From positions 186,001 to 250,000 of the forward strand of contig JACKAV010000005.1 of NCBI GenBank assembly GCA_020634895.1: a stretch of DNA of 64,000 nucleotides, in the 5' to 3' direction. This DNA is from Anaerolineales bacterium (lineage in GTDB: Bacteria; Chloroflexota; Anaerolineae; Anaerolineales; Villigracilaceae). The notes beneath the pieces were generated by a model that searched no databases, had not been told where the DNA came from, and saw nothing but the letters and a program-made list of their open reading frames with translations. The translations under genes were made by a program, and so were the position numbers. Of the stretch, positions 1 to 8,157 are shown one piece after another (position 1 is the first letter of the stretch; each line of letters begins with the position of its first letter).

Positions 1-746
1 AGTTTGTCACCCTTCTTGAGCACTTCACTGATAACGCCCTTCACATAATTGACCTTATATTTTTCCTGTGCGGGCCAGTAAATTTCATTTTCCCAATAAC
101 CATACATGCGCATGTCGATGTAGAAGATCATCACCTTGCTATCGGGAAGCTGTTCGCGAATTTCGATGGCTTGCTTGCTGGCGATACCGCAGCAAACCTT
201 CGAGCAATATTCGTTTCCAATTTGTCTGTCGCGCGAACCGACACATTGAATGAACGCAACCTTCTTCGGCACTTCGCCATTCGACGGGCGCACAACCTTG
301 TGTTCCTTCAACATCTTTTCGAGATCGGTCAACGTGATGACATCGGGAAAAGAGTAGTAGTTGTAATACTGTGTGGCGCGACCGGGATCGAAATGCTGGA
401 AGCCGGTGGCGATGATGATGGAGCCCACATTGAGGGATTCGGCGCTGCCGCCCGCTTCAACTTCGACGGTGAAGTTGCCAGCGCTGCCAGACATTCCCTT
501 CACTTCGGTCGAATACTTCACTTCGATATTGGCATTGCTGGTGACAGCATTGCTGAGTTCCGCCATCGCTTCGGATGCGTCGCGCCAGTGATGGGTGAGC
601 TTGGCGTAATTCTCACGGTCGGGTGTGCCACCAAGACGTTCACGTTTTTCGAGCAAAATCACTTCCCCGCCGAGTTCAGCCGCAGACCGAGCCGCTTCAA
701 GTCCCGCAGGTCCGCCGCCGATGACCAACACTTTGTTAGATGACAT
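1..746 (-). CDS. hdrA: HdrA-like FAD/Fe-S subunit (sHdrA/QmoA type), 3' end cut by window edge
   Basis: Flavin- and iron-sulfur-binding electron-transfer subunit of a heterodisulfide-reductase-like complex, probably cytoplasmic. Reading the minus strand from the ATG at 744-746 gives about 248 residues before the left edge. A Rossmann FAD motif (GGGPAGLEAARSAAELGG) begins near residue 9, and further in lie FIQCVGSRD and YCSKVCC, the family signature for cluster and flavin binding. Methanogen HdrA carries an extra N-terminal Fe-S domain before the Rossmann fold. This protein lacks it, as do the short sHdrA and QmoA forms. It follows hdrC and hdrB in the same direction, giving the order C-B-A. 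An 88-base repeat-rich gap separates it from hdrB. The HdrA family is clear. The choice between sHdrA and QmoA is inference and depends on genes left of the window. Confidence 0.88.
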   Translation of the reverse strand, partial: MSSNKVLVIGGGPAGLEAARSAAELGGEVILLEKRERLGGTPDRENYAKLTHHWRDASEAMAELSNAVTSNANIEVKYSTEVKGMSGSAGNFTVEVEAGGSAESLNVGSIIIATGFQHFDPGRATQYYNYYSFPDVITLTDLEKMLKEHKVVRPSNGEVPKKVAFIQCVGSRDRQIGNEYCSKVCCGIASKQAIEIREQLPDSKVMIFYIDMRMYGYWENEIYWPAQEKYKVNYVKGVISEVLKKGDK

Positions 747-772
747 TGATGTTCTCCTGTTACGGTTTCAGG

Positions 773-833
773 TGTCAAGTTTCAGGTTGAAAGTGATTGA
801 CCTTCAACTTTGAACCTTCAACCTTCAACTCTT
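773..833. repeat. Degenerate heptad repeat tract between hdrB and hdrA
   Basis: The gap holds back-to-back 7-base units, first of the type GTTTCAG/GTGTCAA and then of the type CCTTCAA/CTTTGAA. The two halves are roughly complementary, so the RNA could fold. It belongs to the same class as the tracts in hypF and in the araD-araA gap. No gene is seen here. Confidence 0.7.
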
Positions 834-834
834 T

Positions 835-2046
835 TTAATAGACCACGGGCTTGTCTGCGTCTTCCCAGGTGATGCCCGATTTCTGCCCAGAGCGGATCAT
901 TTCGAGGTCGCCCTGGAATTCGTCCCAGTACTTCTGCCAATTGATGCCCAGCTTATCGAGGAAGGGACGCCAGTCGGTGGAGTGCCAGTGGAATTGCACC
1001 ACGCGGAAGGGATGCGCTCCCATCGCCAATGCCGCAACCTGCGCATCCGACAGGACGGGGATACCGACATTGCGGTCGTGCGCCTTCGCAGAGAACTGAC
1101 TCTTGTCGAGGGTGGTCACACAGCCGGTGTCGTGGGTTACGGTCACATCGGGGTTGACTTCGTTCTTCATCACTTCGATCTTGCGCAGCGTGGAAAACGA
1201 GCGGGTGAAGTCACGTTGAACCAGCACATGACGGAAGCCGAAGCCGCAGCAATCGAACCAGGTCGAGTAGTCCGCAACTTCGATGCCGAGCGCTTCGAGC
1301 GTTCCCGTTACCGTAGCTGTGCGCTGACCGCCATAAATATCAGGGTCGTAGATGGCGTCTTCCGCGACGATCTTGTAGTAATGGCAGGCGGGGTGAACCG
1401 TGGCTCTGATCATGCTCATGTCCACGGTCTGTTTTTCCGCGAACTTGTGGCGCATCACATGCACCCATTCGCTGTAGTGGACAAGTTCTTCGGGAAGAAC
1501 CAACGGCTTGCCCATCTTATCCAGAATACGGCGGACTTCATCGCGCAGTTCTTTATGATGAACAAGCTGCTCGCGAATCTCCTTGTAATGTCCATAGGAC
1601 GTGCCGCAGTGAATGATGGGGAAATATCCCGTCTCATACGCGGCGGCGAAGTTACGAACCATCACCGCAGCCTGAGCCGCCGCATTGGAGGTCGCCGAAG
1701 CGTAGTAGTTCCATCCGGTGCAGGAGGTCTGGTCGGTGGGGTCGAGATAATCCAAATTGAATTGTCGGTGAAGCCAAAAGATGGAGGAGGTATAACCAGG
1801 AATGTGTCCGCATTGACCGCAGGATTTGTGATGCCAGGTATGTTCGATGGGAATGCGCTTCGTGCGCCCGAACTTGGTCTTCACTTCCACATGATTTTCC
1901 GGCATCTTGTGCAGGACGATCTCGCCTTTTGCCTCCAACTCATACAACGCCTCGCGGACGTCATGTGAAGGTGCCTGCTCGGGGTTTCGCGTTACTGCAT
2001 GCGATTTGCGTTCAAGGATCTCTTCAACGGTTGTAAGTTCGCTCAT
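835..2046 (-). CDS. hdrB: HdrB-like CCG-domain subunit
   Basis: Predicted catalytic-type subunit of the Hdr-like complex, 403 residues, likely to bind unusual Fe-S clusters through cysteine-rich CCG domains. The first cysteine set is C76, C79, C109 (SCTGW, a variant of the usual CCG) and C147. The second is C221, the pair C266-C267 (DCCGFGF) and C309. No membrane segment is seen. It lies two bases after hdrC and ahead of hdrA, so the three are surely cotranscribed. Archaeal HdrB is nearer 300 residues. The length here, with an N-terminal extension of about 65 residues, is closer to what I recall of the longer HdrB proteins of sHdr systems. Family assignment is firm. The substrate (a sulfur carrier rather than CoM-S-S-CoB) is inferred from neighbouring tusA and dsrE genes. 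Confidence 0.88.
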   Translation of the reverse strand: MSELTTVEEILERKSHAVTRNPEQAPSHDVREALYELEAKGEIVLHKMPENHVEVKTKFGRTKRIPIEHTWHHKSCGQCGHIPGYTSSIFWLHRQFNLDYLDPTDQTSCTGWNYYASATSNAAAQAAVMVRNFAAAYETGYFPIIHCGTSYGHYKEIREQLVHHKELRDEVRRILDKMGKPLVLPEELVHYSEWVHVMRHKFAEKQTVDMSMIRATVHPACHYYKIVAEDAIYDPDIYGGQRTATVTGTLEALGIEVADYSTWFDCCGFGFRHVLVQRDFTRSFSTLRKIEVMKNEVNPDVTVTHDTGCVTTLDKSQFSAKAHDRNVGIPVLSDAQVAALAMGAHPFRVVQFHWHSTDWRPFLDKLGINWQKYWDEFQGDLEMIRSGQKSGITWEDADKPVVY

Positions 2047-2048
2047 GA

Positions 2049-2756
2049 TTAACCTTCTTCCAATTCTTCCTGCATCACATCTGCCAATAAATCGTACAAA
2101 CCTTCGTCAATTTCCTTGATGATGTCCATGTTGCCCGTTTCGAACCAGATGGTATAGAGTTCGAGCAGGGTCTTGCGGTCGGTCTTCCACGCCGCATCGG
2201 TCACGCCGCGAAGCGTATCCACGGGGATGGCTTTGCGCCAAACGGGCATGTTCGCGGAGAACTGTCCCACCCACGGACCCCAGTCTGGGAAGAAGTCCGG
2301 CTGGAGCATATCCGGCGAGACCTGATTCCCTTTGAGCATCACTTTGTAGATAACACGGCTGTAGCCTTGCAGAACATCCTTCGTTTCCTGAAGCCCATTT
2401 TTGACCGCAACTTCACGAAGCAAAGTGACGAGACCGCCTGGGTTGTTTCCACGCGGACAGCGCAGGCACGAGAAGCACTGCGCGCAATTCCAGATATCCT
2501 CGGAGATGATGTCGTACACGCGTTCGATGTCTTCACGCGCCATCGCCTGCGCAATCACGCGCGGACTGTAATCATAGAAACGCGCCGAAGGGCAGGTGGA
2601 AACGCAAATGCCGCACTCGTAACATCCGTAAAGGAAGTCTTCGTAGCGCGGATCATTCTTGACCTCAAAAAAGAGGCGTTCCTTCTCGTCATATGAAACT
2701 TCGGGATGGCGGTCTTCCGCCTTGCCGGGATTCCAATTTTCCTGTGTAGTTGGCAT
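2049..2756 (-). CDS. hdrC: HdrC-like 4Fe-4S subunit
   Basis: Electron-transfer subunit of the Hdr-like complex, 235 residues. Two cluster motifs are visible: C45-x2-C48-x2-C51-x3-C55-P and C91-x2-C94-x2-C97-x2-C100-P. The second has one residue fewer before the last cysteine than a standard ferredoxin motif. There is no transmembrane segment, so it differs from QmoC and HdrE fusions. The start is supported by an AGGAGG sequence seven bases upstream. It is the first of the hdrCBA triplet and follows a dsrE-like gene after a gap that contains a nonad repeat. Confidence 0.88.
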   Translation of the reverse strand: MPTTQENWNPGKAEDRHPEVSYDEKERLFFEVKNDPRYEDFLYGCYECGICVSTCPSARFYDYSPRVIAQAMAREDIERVYDIISEDIWNCAQCFSCLRCPRGNNPGGLVTLLREVAVKNGLQETKDVLQGYSRVIYKVMLKGNQVSPDMLQPDFFPDWGPWVGQFSANMPVWRKAIPVDTLRGVTDAAWKTDRKTLLELYTIWFETGNMDIIKEIDEGLYDLLADVMQEELEEG

Positions 2757-2765
2757 AGTGCCTCC

Positions 2766-2837
2766 TAAATTCCGCGAAGTACGCTAAGAACGCCAAGAAA
2801 ACCTATGAAGTATCTTTGCGCGCTCCGCGATTTCAGC
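2766..2837. repeat. Nonad inverted-repeat tract between dsrE-like gene and hdrC
   Basis: The left part reads as 9-base units (CGCGAAGTA, CGCTAAGAA, CGCCAAGAA). The right part, read on the other strand, has similar units (CGCGGAGCG, CGCAAAG). The arms can pair imperfectly. This is a member of the short-period repeat class found across the first 30 kb. Confidence 0.65.
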
Positions 2838-2847
2838 GGTTCAAATA

Positions 2848-3249
2848 TCAGAACGCGATCACCGCGTCTGCATCGCACGCCATATCGTTGAACGCGGCGC
2901 CGCCGATCATTTCCACGCCTTCGATCATGTCGTCCATGGTGTAGCCGTGCAGGTCAAGCGAAGGCTGGCAGACAAGGAGGCGGACATCCACCTCACGAGA
3001 CTGTTCAATGAAAAAGTTCAATTCCTTTCCGCCGCCGCCCTTGCGGGGAATGATGATCTTTTCGCCATTTCCCTTTGCCACGCACTGCGGACCGTTCATG
3101 GTGAAGTAAATGCAGACTTCATTGTCCATTGCCGCGGCTGCGGTGGCAAGGAAGAACGGAGTTGCGGTACGCTCCGGGTCTTTCTCTCCATGCGTTTGCA
3201 CATATAGAATTCGTTTGATATCAGGGTCATTCGTCTTCCAAACGCTCAT
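2848..3249 (-). CDS. DsrE-family sulfur-carrier protein
   Basis: Small soluble DsrE/DsrF-like protein of 133 residues, likely to handle protein-bound sulfane sulfur. The fold signature is seen in the early strand (RILYVQTHG), the helix with FFLATAAAAMDNEV and the exposed C94 in LLVCQPSLDL, the usual position of the sulfur-binding cysteine. The end (GGAAFNDMACDADAVI) is typical of the family. An AGGAGAGG sequence precedes the ATG. It lies between a STAS protein and hdrC, all on one strand. It resembles the paralogue at 19115-19483. The exact DsrE subtype is not assigned. Confidence 0.82.
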   Translation of the reverse strand: MSVWKTNDPDIKRILYVQTHGEKDPERTATPFFLATAAAAMDNEVCIYFTMNGPQCVAKGNGEKIIIPRKGGGGKELNFFIEQSREVDVRLLVCQPSLDLHGYTMDDMIEGVEMIGGAAFNDMACDADAVIAF

Positions 3250-3282
3250 GCTGCCCTCTCCTTTGATAACGTTATTTTTTGT

Positions 3283-3621
3283 TTAGAAACTTGCAATAGC
3301 TTCGTCAACGCTGTTGTATTCTGAAACCTTTTGATTCAAGCCGACTGTGTACAGGACCGACGAGACCAATTCCGGAGCCGCCGCCAACTTGACAGAGCCG
3401 CCTTTCGGCTCGACAGCTTGCGCCGCTTTCACGATCGCGCGAAGCCCGGCAGAAGACATATAGTCCACGCCTTTGAGTTCCAGCACCAATTTGGCACTGT
3501 TTCCAGTTGCCTTGACCAGTTCTGCGTCAAAGTCGGGAGCGGTTTCTGAATCGATTCGTCCGCTGACCGTTACAACAACAATATCCCCTTTGCTCTCTGA
3601 TTGCATTAAAAGATTGCCCAT
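3283..3621 (-). CDS. STAS-domain protein (anti-anti-sigma factor-like)
   Basis: Single STAS domain of 112 residues, like SpoIIAA/RsbV antagonists that bind anti-sigma kinases. The motif DYMSSAGLRAIVKAA contains the serine that is phosphorylated in family members. An open frame extends 15 codons further upstream, but an AGGAGAG sequence nine bases before the inner ATG at 3621 favours the shorter form. It sits between two dsrE-type genes in the tusA-dsrE2-STAS-dsrE-hdrCBA unit, which is unusual company for this family. No anti-sigma kinase gene lies nearby. It may act in signalling, or as a structural partner of the sulfur carriers. That is inference. Confidence 0.82.
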   Translation of the reverse strand: MGNLLMQSESKGDIVVVTVSGRIDSETAPDFDAELVKATGNSAKLVLELKGVDYMSSAGLRAIVKAAQAVEPKGGSVKLAAAPELVSSVLYTVGLNQKVSEYNSVDEAIASF

Positions 3622-3702
3622 ATCTTTTCTCTCTCCTATCCAACTGGCAGGTCGCGCCATACCCATCCGTTCAAGGACGTCAACGCGACCTGCCCGCCGA
3701 CA

Positions 3703-4227
3703 TTAGACAAACAGCTGCACGTCTGCGTCTGCGGCGAACTCAAGGAAGGTTGCCGCGCCGCCAATCTCGCATTGTGGAATGAATTCTTCCTTCTTGAAAC
3801 CGAACACATCCATGGTCATCTGGCACCCGATCATCTTAACGTCGAGTTCAAGACACATGTCGCGCAGTTCTTCAACGGTGGCGACGCCCTTATTCTTGAA
3901 GGTCTGTTTCATTAGACTGGTCGCCATATTCTCGAAACCGGGGACGTTCGCCATCAGGATGTTCGGCATGGGCCAATTAATGTTTTGAAAACCTTCAGGA
4001 CCAAAGGGCATTTTCATCGGCATGGCAGGGTTCCCCAAGGCAGAGACCCTGGCATCCAATTTTGGCTTAAGCAGGGGCAAACCAAAGAAGGTGAAAAAAA
4101 TGGTCACTTCCCAGCCCATGGCAGCAGCTGCACTGGCAAGGATAAAAGGCGGGTACGCCCAATCAAGGGTTCCCTTACTTGCGATAAGGGCGAGCCGTTT
4201 CGGGGCATTCGGGTCAGATTTTGACAT
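3703..4227 (-). CDS. DsrE2-like (DsrE/DsrF/DrsH-like) protein
   Basis: Protein of 174 residues of the larger DsrE2-like family (DsrE/DsrF/DrsH-like), which is repeatedly linked to TusA and rhodanese genes. Signatures are the N-terminal strand and turn LALIASKGTLDWAYPP, the hydrophobic helix ASAAAAMGWEVTIFFTFFG, and IGCQMTMDVFG with the likely sulfur-binding C135. C125 lies ten residues earlier. It follows tusA by 34 bases and precedes the STAS gene. A paralogue of 159 residues with the same CQMSMDVMG motif lies at 19506-19985. DsrE2 proteins are often described as membrane-associated, and the hydrophobic segment here (residues 28-50) would fit one helix. Confidence 0.83.
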   Translation of the reverse strand: MSKSDPNAPKRLALIASKGTLDWAYPPFILASAAAAMGWEVTIFFTFFGLPLLKPKLDARVSALGNPAMPMKMPFGPEGFQNINWPMPNILMANVPGFENMATSLMKQTFKNKGVATVEELRDMCLELDVKMIGCQMTMDVFGFKKEEFIPQCEIGGAATFLEFAADADVQLFV

Positions 4228-4261
4228 AATGATCCTCTTATTAAAATGAAAAAGACAAAAT

Positions 4262-4501
4262 CTACTTTTTGCGCAGATAGAAGACGAACTTTCCGTCTTC
4301 GGTCATGGAACGCAGCAATTCATTGCCGGTCTGGCGGCTCCACGCTTCCATATCCGGCGGAGCGCCCGGGTCGGTGGCGATCATCTTCAACACCTGCCCC
4401 GACTGCATCTCTTTGATCGCCTTGGTTGCCTTCACCACCGGCATGGGACACAGCATTCCAGAACAATCCAATACTTGATCTTCCTTGATTACATCTGTCA
4501 T
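4262..4501 (-). CDS. tusA: TusA/SirA-family sulfur carrier
   Basis: Small sulfur-relay protein of 79 residues. The family motif CPMP is present with the sulfur-binding C18, and a second cysteine, C13, precedes it. The frame is open 46 codons further upstream, but a perfect AAAGGAGG sits six bases before the ATG at 4501, so this start is chosen. It is the first gene of the left sulfur unit, divergent from the histidine kinase gene. Together with the DsrE proteins and Hdr subunits it suggests delivery of persulfide sulfur to the Hdr complex, as described for sHdr organisms. Confidence 0.9.
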   Translation of the reverse strand: MTDVIKEDQVLDCSGMLCPMPVVKATKAIKEMQSGQVLKMIATDPGAPPDMEAWSRQTGNELLRSMTEDGKFVFYLRKK

Positions 4502-4657
4502 ACCAACCTCCTTTAGGGTGGGTGAATAATAATAAATTGACCTCCGAACCGCCATCCCGTTTACAGGGGATTTTCCCTCCCCCGCGCGGGGGAGGCGTAT
4601 CAATTCGGATATAATCACGTCAATTGACACGGTCTGCACAGCAGTCTGGATCTACGA
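4502..4657. promoter_or_regulatory. Divergent promoter region, tusA / sensor kinase
   Basis: 156 bases between divergent genes. It holds a perfect 20-base GC-rich palindrome at 4576-4595 (centre CCCGCGCGGG), a TATAAT hexamer near 4611 on the plus strand, and a 10-base palindrome GTCAATTGAC at 4619-4628. Which element serves which gene cannot be settled by eye. Confidence 0.5.
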
Positions 4658-6367
4658 ATGCTCAAATCCCTAGAATCAGCTTTTCGTACCAACCGATTTT
4701 TTCTATTCCTCGTTTTCTTCCGCTGGGCATCCCTGCTCCCGGCGTTATTCGCATTGAACTCCCCAACATCTCATCCAGTTGACCCTGTCTGGGTATTGGT
4801 GCTTGCTCTATCTGTAAACATCATCATCTCCTTCTTCAATCGTCCTTTGAACAAATTGGTTGTTGACCGTCCCTTCACCATGGGGATCGACCTCCTCTTT
4901 TCAGGGTTGATTCTGTTCTTGAGCGGCGGTTTGGGAAGTCCATATTATCTTTATGCGTTGAGTCCATTGTTGGCAGGCGCCTTCTTCTTCCAAATGAGAG
5001 GCGCGCTGTTAAATTCAGCGATCTTTACACCGATATACCTGTTCGTCATCTACTTCACCCCAAACAATTCGAACTTCACTTTGCTTGCAAGTGAACTAGC
5101 CGGTTTGTGGCTGTTCCCCATTCTTTACGCCTTTCCTTCCTCCCTGCTGCGCGATATCTCGCGCGCCAGAGAAGAACTCTCCCTTGCCCGCGATGAACTT
5201 GCACAAAAACACGAGAACCTTACCACTGCGCATCGTCAGTTGGAAATCATCCACGACCTGACCATTCTGCTGCAAGCCGCACCGGATCTGATCTCCGTGC
5301 AGGAGCGTGTGCTCGGCGCAGTCACCACCGAACTCGGTTTCTCAAAAGCAGTCATCGCAATGGTTGACCCCACGCACGAAGAGATCGGCGGCTGGATGGT
5401 CTACCCGCATCAGCCATCATTCCCCAAAATGGACACCCTGCCGTTGAAATCCGAATCGGGCGAGCTTGCCAAGGCATTGCTCAACCATACAGATTTCATT
5501 ACGCAGGGACAAACGCTGATCGATGATTCGCCATTGAATGATTGGCTCAACCAAACCACATGGTTCGTCCTTCCGCTTTATTTGCGGGAACACCCGGTGG
5601 GCATTTTGCTCGTCGAAGAATCTGGACTCACCAGGGAACGCAAATCCACATTGACGACGGTTGCGAATCAAGCCGCCCTCGCGCTTGGTACCACCATCCT
5701 GTGCATTGACCGCGCCCGACGCCTTGCCATCGAGACCGAGCGCAACCGCATTGCCCGCGACATTCACGATACAGTAGCGCAGTCCCTTTTTGGCATCACC
5801 TATTCCCTCGACGCATGCATCACCATGCTCCCGCAAAAAGCCGAGGACGTGCGCAACGAACTCATCGAACTCCGCACACTCGCCAATAACGCGCACGAAG
5901 AAGTCCGCCGCTCGATCTTCGACCTGTGGCCCTCCGCATTGACCATCGAAATCTTCATGGCAGACCTGACCAATTACATCAACAGTTGCTGCCGTCCGCG
6001 TTCGTTCAGCATCATCTTCAATCACCGCGGCGACTTCAACTCGCTTTCATCCGGCTTGCGCCGCACGATCTACCGCATGGCGCAGGAGGCGCTGGCAAAT
6101 TCCGCACGGCATTCAGGCGCACAGTCCGCGCGTTTGTGCCTGACTGTTGACGAAGATGATGTCTATTTGGATATTTCCGATCAAGGCAGGGGATTCGACC
6201 CGGCAGTTGCCTTGTCGCGCAGTCAGAACCGTGAACATTTTGGTCTGCACGGAATTCAGGAACGCGCCCGCGCTTTGGGCGGAGATTGCGAGATCGCGTC
6301 CCAGCCGGGAGCCGGTTCGCGGGTCATCATCCAACTTCCGATTCATGGACTCCACCACCATGAGTGA
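4658..6367 (+). CDS. NarL/DegS-type sensor histidine kinase with membrane and GAF domains
   Basis: Membrane sensor kinase of 569 residues. About six hydrophobic segments lie in residues 15-165. A coiled coil follows (165-200), then a GAF-like domain (about 200-350), then the HisKA_3 dimerisation region with H370 in ERNRIARDIHDTVAQSL, and an HATPase domain with EALANSARHSG (N box), DQGRGFD and FGLHGIQERARALGG. The gene overlaps the response regulator by a few bases, so the two are translationally coupled. It divides the two minus-strand sulfur/hydrogen units and is divergent from tusA, so it may control them. The signal is unknown. No haem- or Fe-S-binding motif was recognised in the sensor part. 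Confidence 0.9.
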   Translation: MLKSLESAFRTNRFFLFLVFFRWASLLPALFALNSPTSHPVDPVWVLVLALSVNIIISFFNRPLNKLVVDRPFTMGIDLLFSGLILFLSGGLGSPYYLYALSPLLAGAFFFQMRGALLNSAIFTPIYLFVIYFTPNNSNFTLLASELAGLWLFPILYAFPSSLLRDISRAREELSLARDELAQKHENLTTAHRQLEIIHDLTILLQAAPDLISVQERVLGAVTTELGFSKAVIAMVDPTHEEIGGWMVYPHQPSFPKMDTLPLKSESGELAKALLNHTDFITQGQTLIDDSPLNDWLNQTTWFVLPLYLREHPVGILLVEESGLTRERKSTLTTVANQAALALGTTILCIDRARRLAIETERNRIARDIHDTVAQSLFGITYSLDACITMLPQKAEDVRNELIELRTLANNAHEEVRRSIFDLWPSALTIEIFMADLTNYINSCCRPRSFSIIFNHRGDFNSLSSGLRRTIYRMAQEALANSARHSGAQSARLCLTVDEDDVYLDISDQGRGFDPAVALSRSQNREHFGLHGIQERARALGGDCEIASQPGAGSRVIIQLPIHGLHHHE

Positions 6368-7004
6368 ATCGATCCGCCTCCTGATCGTCGATGACCATGC
6401 CGTGGTCCGCAAGGGACTGGCAATGGTCCTTCGTCTGGAATCAGACCTCGAGGTCATCGGCGAAGCGGAAAATGGAAGAGTCGGCTTGGAAGCCGCACAA
6501 AGCCTCAAACCCGATATCGTCCTCGTCGATCTGGTCATGCCCGAAATGGACGGTCAGGAAATGGCGCTCGCGCTGCGGAAAGCCGCCCCGACCATCAAGA
6601 TCATGATGCTGACCGGCACCGAAGTGGACGACCGCGTGATTGATCTGGTGGCGGTTGGTATCGAAGGTTATGTATTGAAGAACATCGAACCCGCTGAGTT
6701 GATCCGCGCGATCCACGCGATACATCACGGTGAAGCGTATCTGCATCCCGATGTGATGAAAAAAGTTTTAGGACGCATGAAGGCACAGCATGATACAGAA
6801 GTTACACTGACACATCGCGAGATGGAAGTTCTCGAATGGATGGCAACCCCGAATACCTATAAACAGATCGCCGGACACCTCAGCGTCGGCGAAGAGACCA
6901 TCCGCACACATGCCAAGAGCATCCTGGAAAAACTACATCAACCGAACCGCGCACAGGCGGTGTTGACTGCGATGAAATTAAAAATTCTCAAATTGGAAGA
7001 ATAA
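6360..7004 (+). CDS. NarL/LuxR-type response regulator
   Basis: DNA-binding partner of the preceding kinase, 214 residues. The receiver domain has the acidic pair DD at residues 11-12 and the phosphorylated D57 in DIVLVDLVMPEMDG. The C-terminal LuxR helix-turn-helix is seen in LTHREMEVLEWMATPNTYKQ and EETIRTHAKSILEKL. The frame is open far upstream inside the kinase gene. The ATG at 6360, which overlaps the kinase stop, gives a normal receiver start, and an in-frame ATG at 6345 is a close alternative. A bidirectional hairpin follows the gene. Confidence 0.9.
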   Translation: MSESIRLLIVDDHAVVRKGLAMVLRLESDLEVIGEAENGRVGLEAAQSLKPDIVLVDLVMPEMDGQEMALALRKAAPTIKIMMLTGTEVDDRVIDLVAVGIEGYVLKNIEPAELIRAIHAIHHGEAYLHPDVMKKVLGRMKAQHDTEVTLTHREMEVLEWMATPNTYKQIAGHLSVGEETIRTHAKSILEKLHQPNRAQAVLTAMKLKILKLEE

Positions 7005-7029
7005 CCAAATCGCACAAAAACTTAAAACA

Positions 7030-7056
7030 AAAAGCGCGGCATTGTGCCGCGCTTTT
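7030..7056. terminator. Bidirectional Rho-independent terminator
   Basis: An 11-base perfect stem (AAAAGCGCGGC with GCCGCGCTTTT) closes a 5-base loop. A-tracts and T-tracts flank it, so it can stop both the plus-strand regulator transcript and the minus-strand hyp transcript that ends at hypE. Confidence 0.88.
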
Positions 7057-7081
7057 GCGTATTCGTTATCTATTGCAATTC

Positions 7082-8146
7082 TTAACAAATCCTCGGCAGC
7101 ATCTCACCGGCGAGCATATCCACCACACGGGTACTTCCAAGCGCGGTCTTGAGCAACACACGTCCCTTCGGTTCTTCGGCAACTTCGCCGATGATAACCG
7201 CGCCTTCGCCATATTTGGTGGACTTCATCGCCGCCAAAACCTTGTCCGCATCTTCGCGCGGAACAAAGCAGATCAGCTTGCCTTCGTTGGCAACATACAA
7301 GGCATCAAATCCCAGCATCTCACATGCGGCATTGACTTCTGGATGAACCGGAATGGAATCCTCATTTAAGACGACGCCAATATTCGACTGGGCAGCGATC
7401 TCATTCAACGTGGTCGCCAATCCGCCGCGGGTGGGATCACGCAACACATGGATGTTCGGACTCGCATCGAGCATCGCTTCGATCATATGATTCAACGGAG
7501 CAACATCGCTCTGGATGCTGGATTGGAATCCCAACTCTCCGCGCGCGCCGAGGACGGCAATCCCATGATCCCCGATCGTACCGGACAGGATGACTACATC
7601 GCCGACTTTGGCATTCGCCCCGCTGACAGAGACTCCGTCACGGATCAATCCGATGCCAGCAGTCGTAATATACAGTCCGTCCGCTTTGCCTTTTTGGACA
7701 ACTTTCGTATCACCCGCCACGATCTGTACACCCGCTTCGTCCGCTGCCTGTTTCATGGATTCAATAACCTGCTTCAACGTATCCATGCTCAAGCCTTCTT
7801 CGAGGATAAAGCCTGCGGTGAGATACAGCGGCTTCGCTCCGAGCATCGCCACGTCGTTGACAGTGCCGCACACAGCCAACTTGCCGATGTCGCCGCCGGG
7901 GAAGAAAAGAGGCGAGACCACGTGCGCATCTGTGCTGATGGATAGTTTCTGTTTCAATCCCGGTTCCACCAACGCCGCGTCATCCCCCGCATTCAACGCA
8001 GGATTTTGGAACGCAGGCAAAAATGCCTGTTGAATCAAGCGATGACTCATCCGCCCGCCCGCGCCGTGACCCATCACGATCTGCTCGTTGTGTGTCAATG
8101 GCGGTGCGCAGACCGCACCTTCCATGTTGATTGTTTCTTCACTCAT
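7082..8146 (-). CDS. hypE: Hydrogenase maturation factor HypE
   Basis: HypE, 354 residues, dehydrates the carbamoyl group on its C-terminal cysteine to a thiocyanate that becomes the cyanide ligand of the [NiFe] centre. The PurM-like ATP-binding fold is seen in the N-terminal GHGAGGRMSHRLI, the stretch LNAGDDAALV, GTVNDVAMLGA and RDPTRGGLATTLNEIA. The protein ends in PRIC, so the essential C-terminal cysteine is present. It is the last gene of the hydrogenase and maturation unit, separated from hypD by a repeat tract, with the terminator just beyond. Confidence 0.96.
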   Translation of the reverse strand: MSEETINMEGAVCAPPLTHNEQIVMGHGAGGRMSHRLIQQAFLPAFQNPALNAGDDAALVEPGLKQKLSISTDAHVVSPLFFPGGDIGKLAVCGTVNDVAMLGAKPLYLTAGFILEEGLSMDTLKQVIESMKQAADEAGVQIVAGDTKVVQKGKADGLYITTAGIGLIRDGVSVSGANAKVGDVVILSGTIGDHGIAVLGARGELGFQSSIQSDVAPLNHMIEAMLDASPNIHVLRDPTRGGLATTLNEIAAQSNIGVVLNEDSIPVHPEVNAACEMLGFDALYVANEGKLICFVPREDADKVLAAMKSTKYGEGAVIIGEVAEEPKGRVLLKTALGSTRVVDMLAGEMLPRIC

Positions 8147-8157
8147 AAGTTTGCCTT

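Noticed and set aside
982..1968. Long plus-strand open frame opposite hdrB
   Set aside because: The minus-strand HdrB has all expected cysteine motifs. The opposite frame has no family features or ribosome site.
3257..3275. ATAACGTTAT palindrome before the dsrE-like gene as a second LacI-type operator
   Set aside because: It shares only half of the TGTTATCGATAACA sequence and has a different centre.
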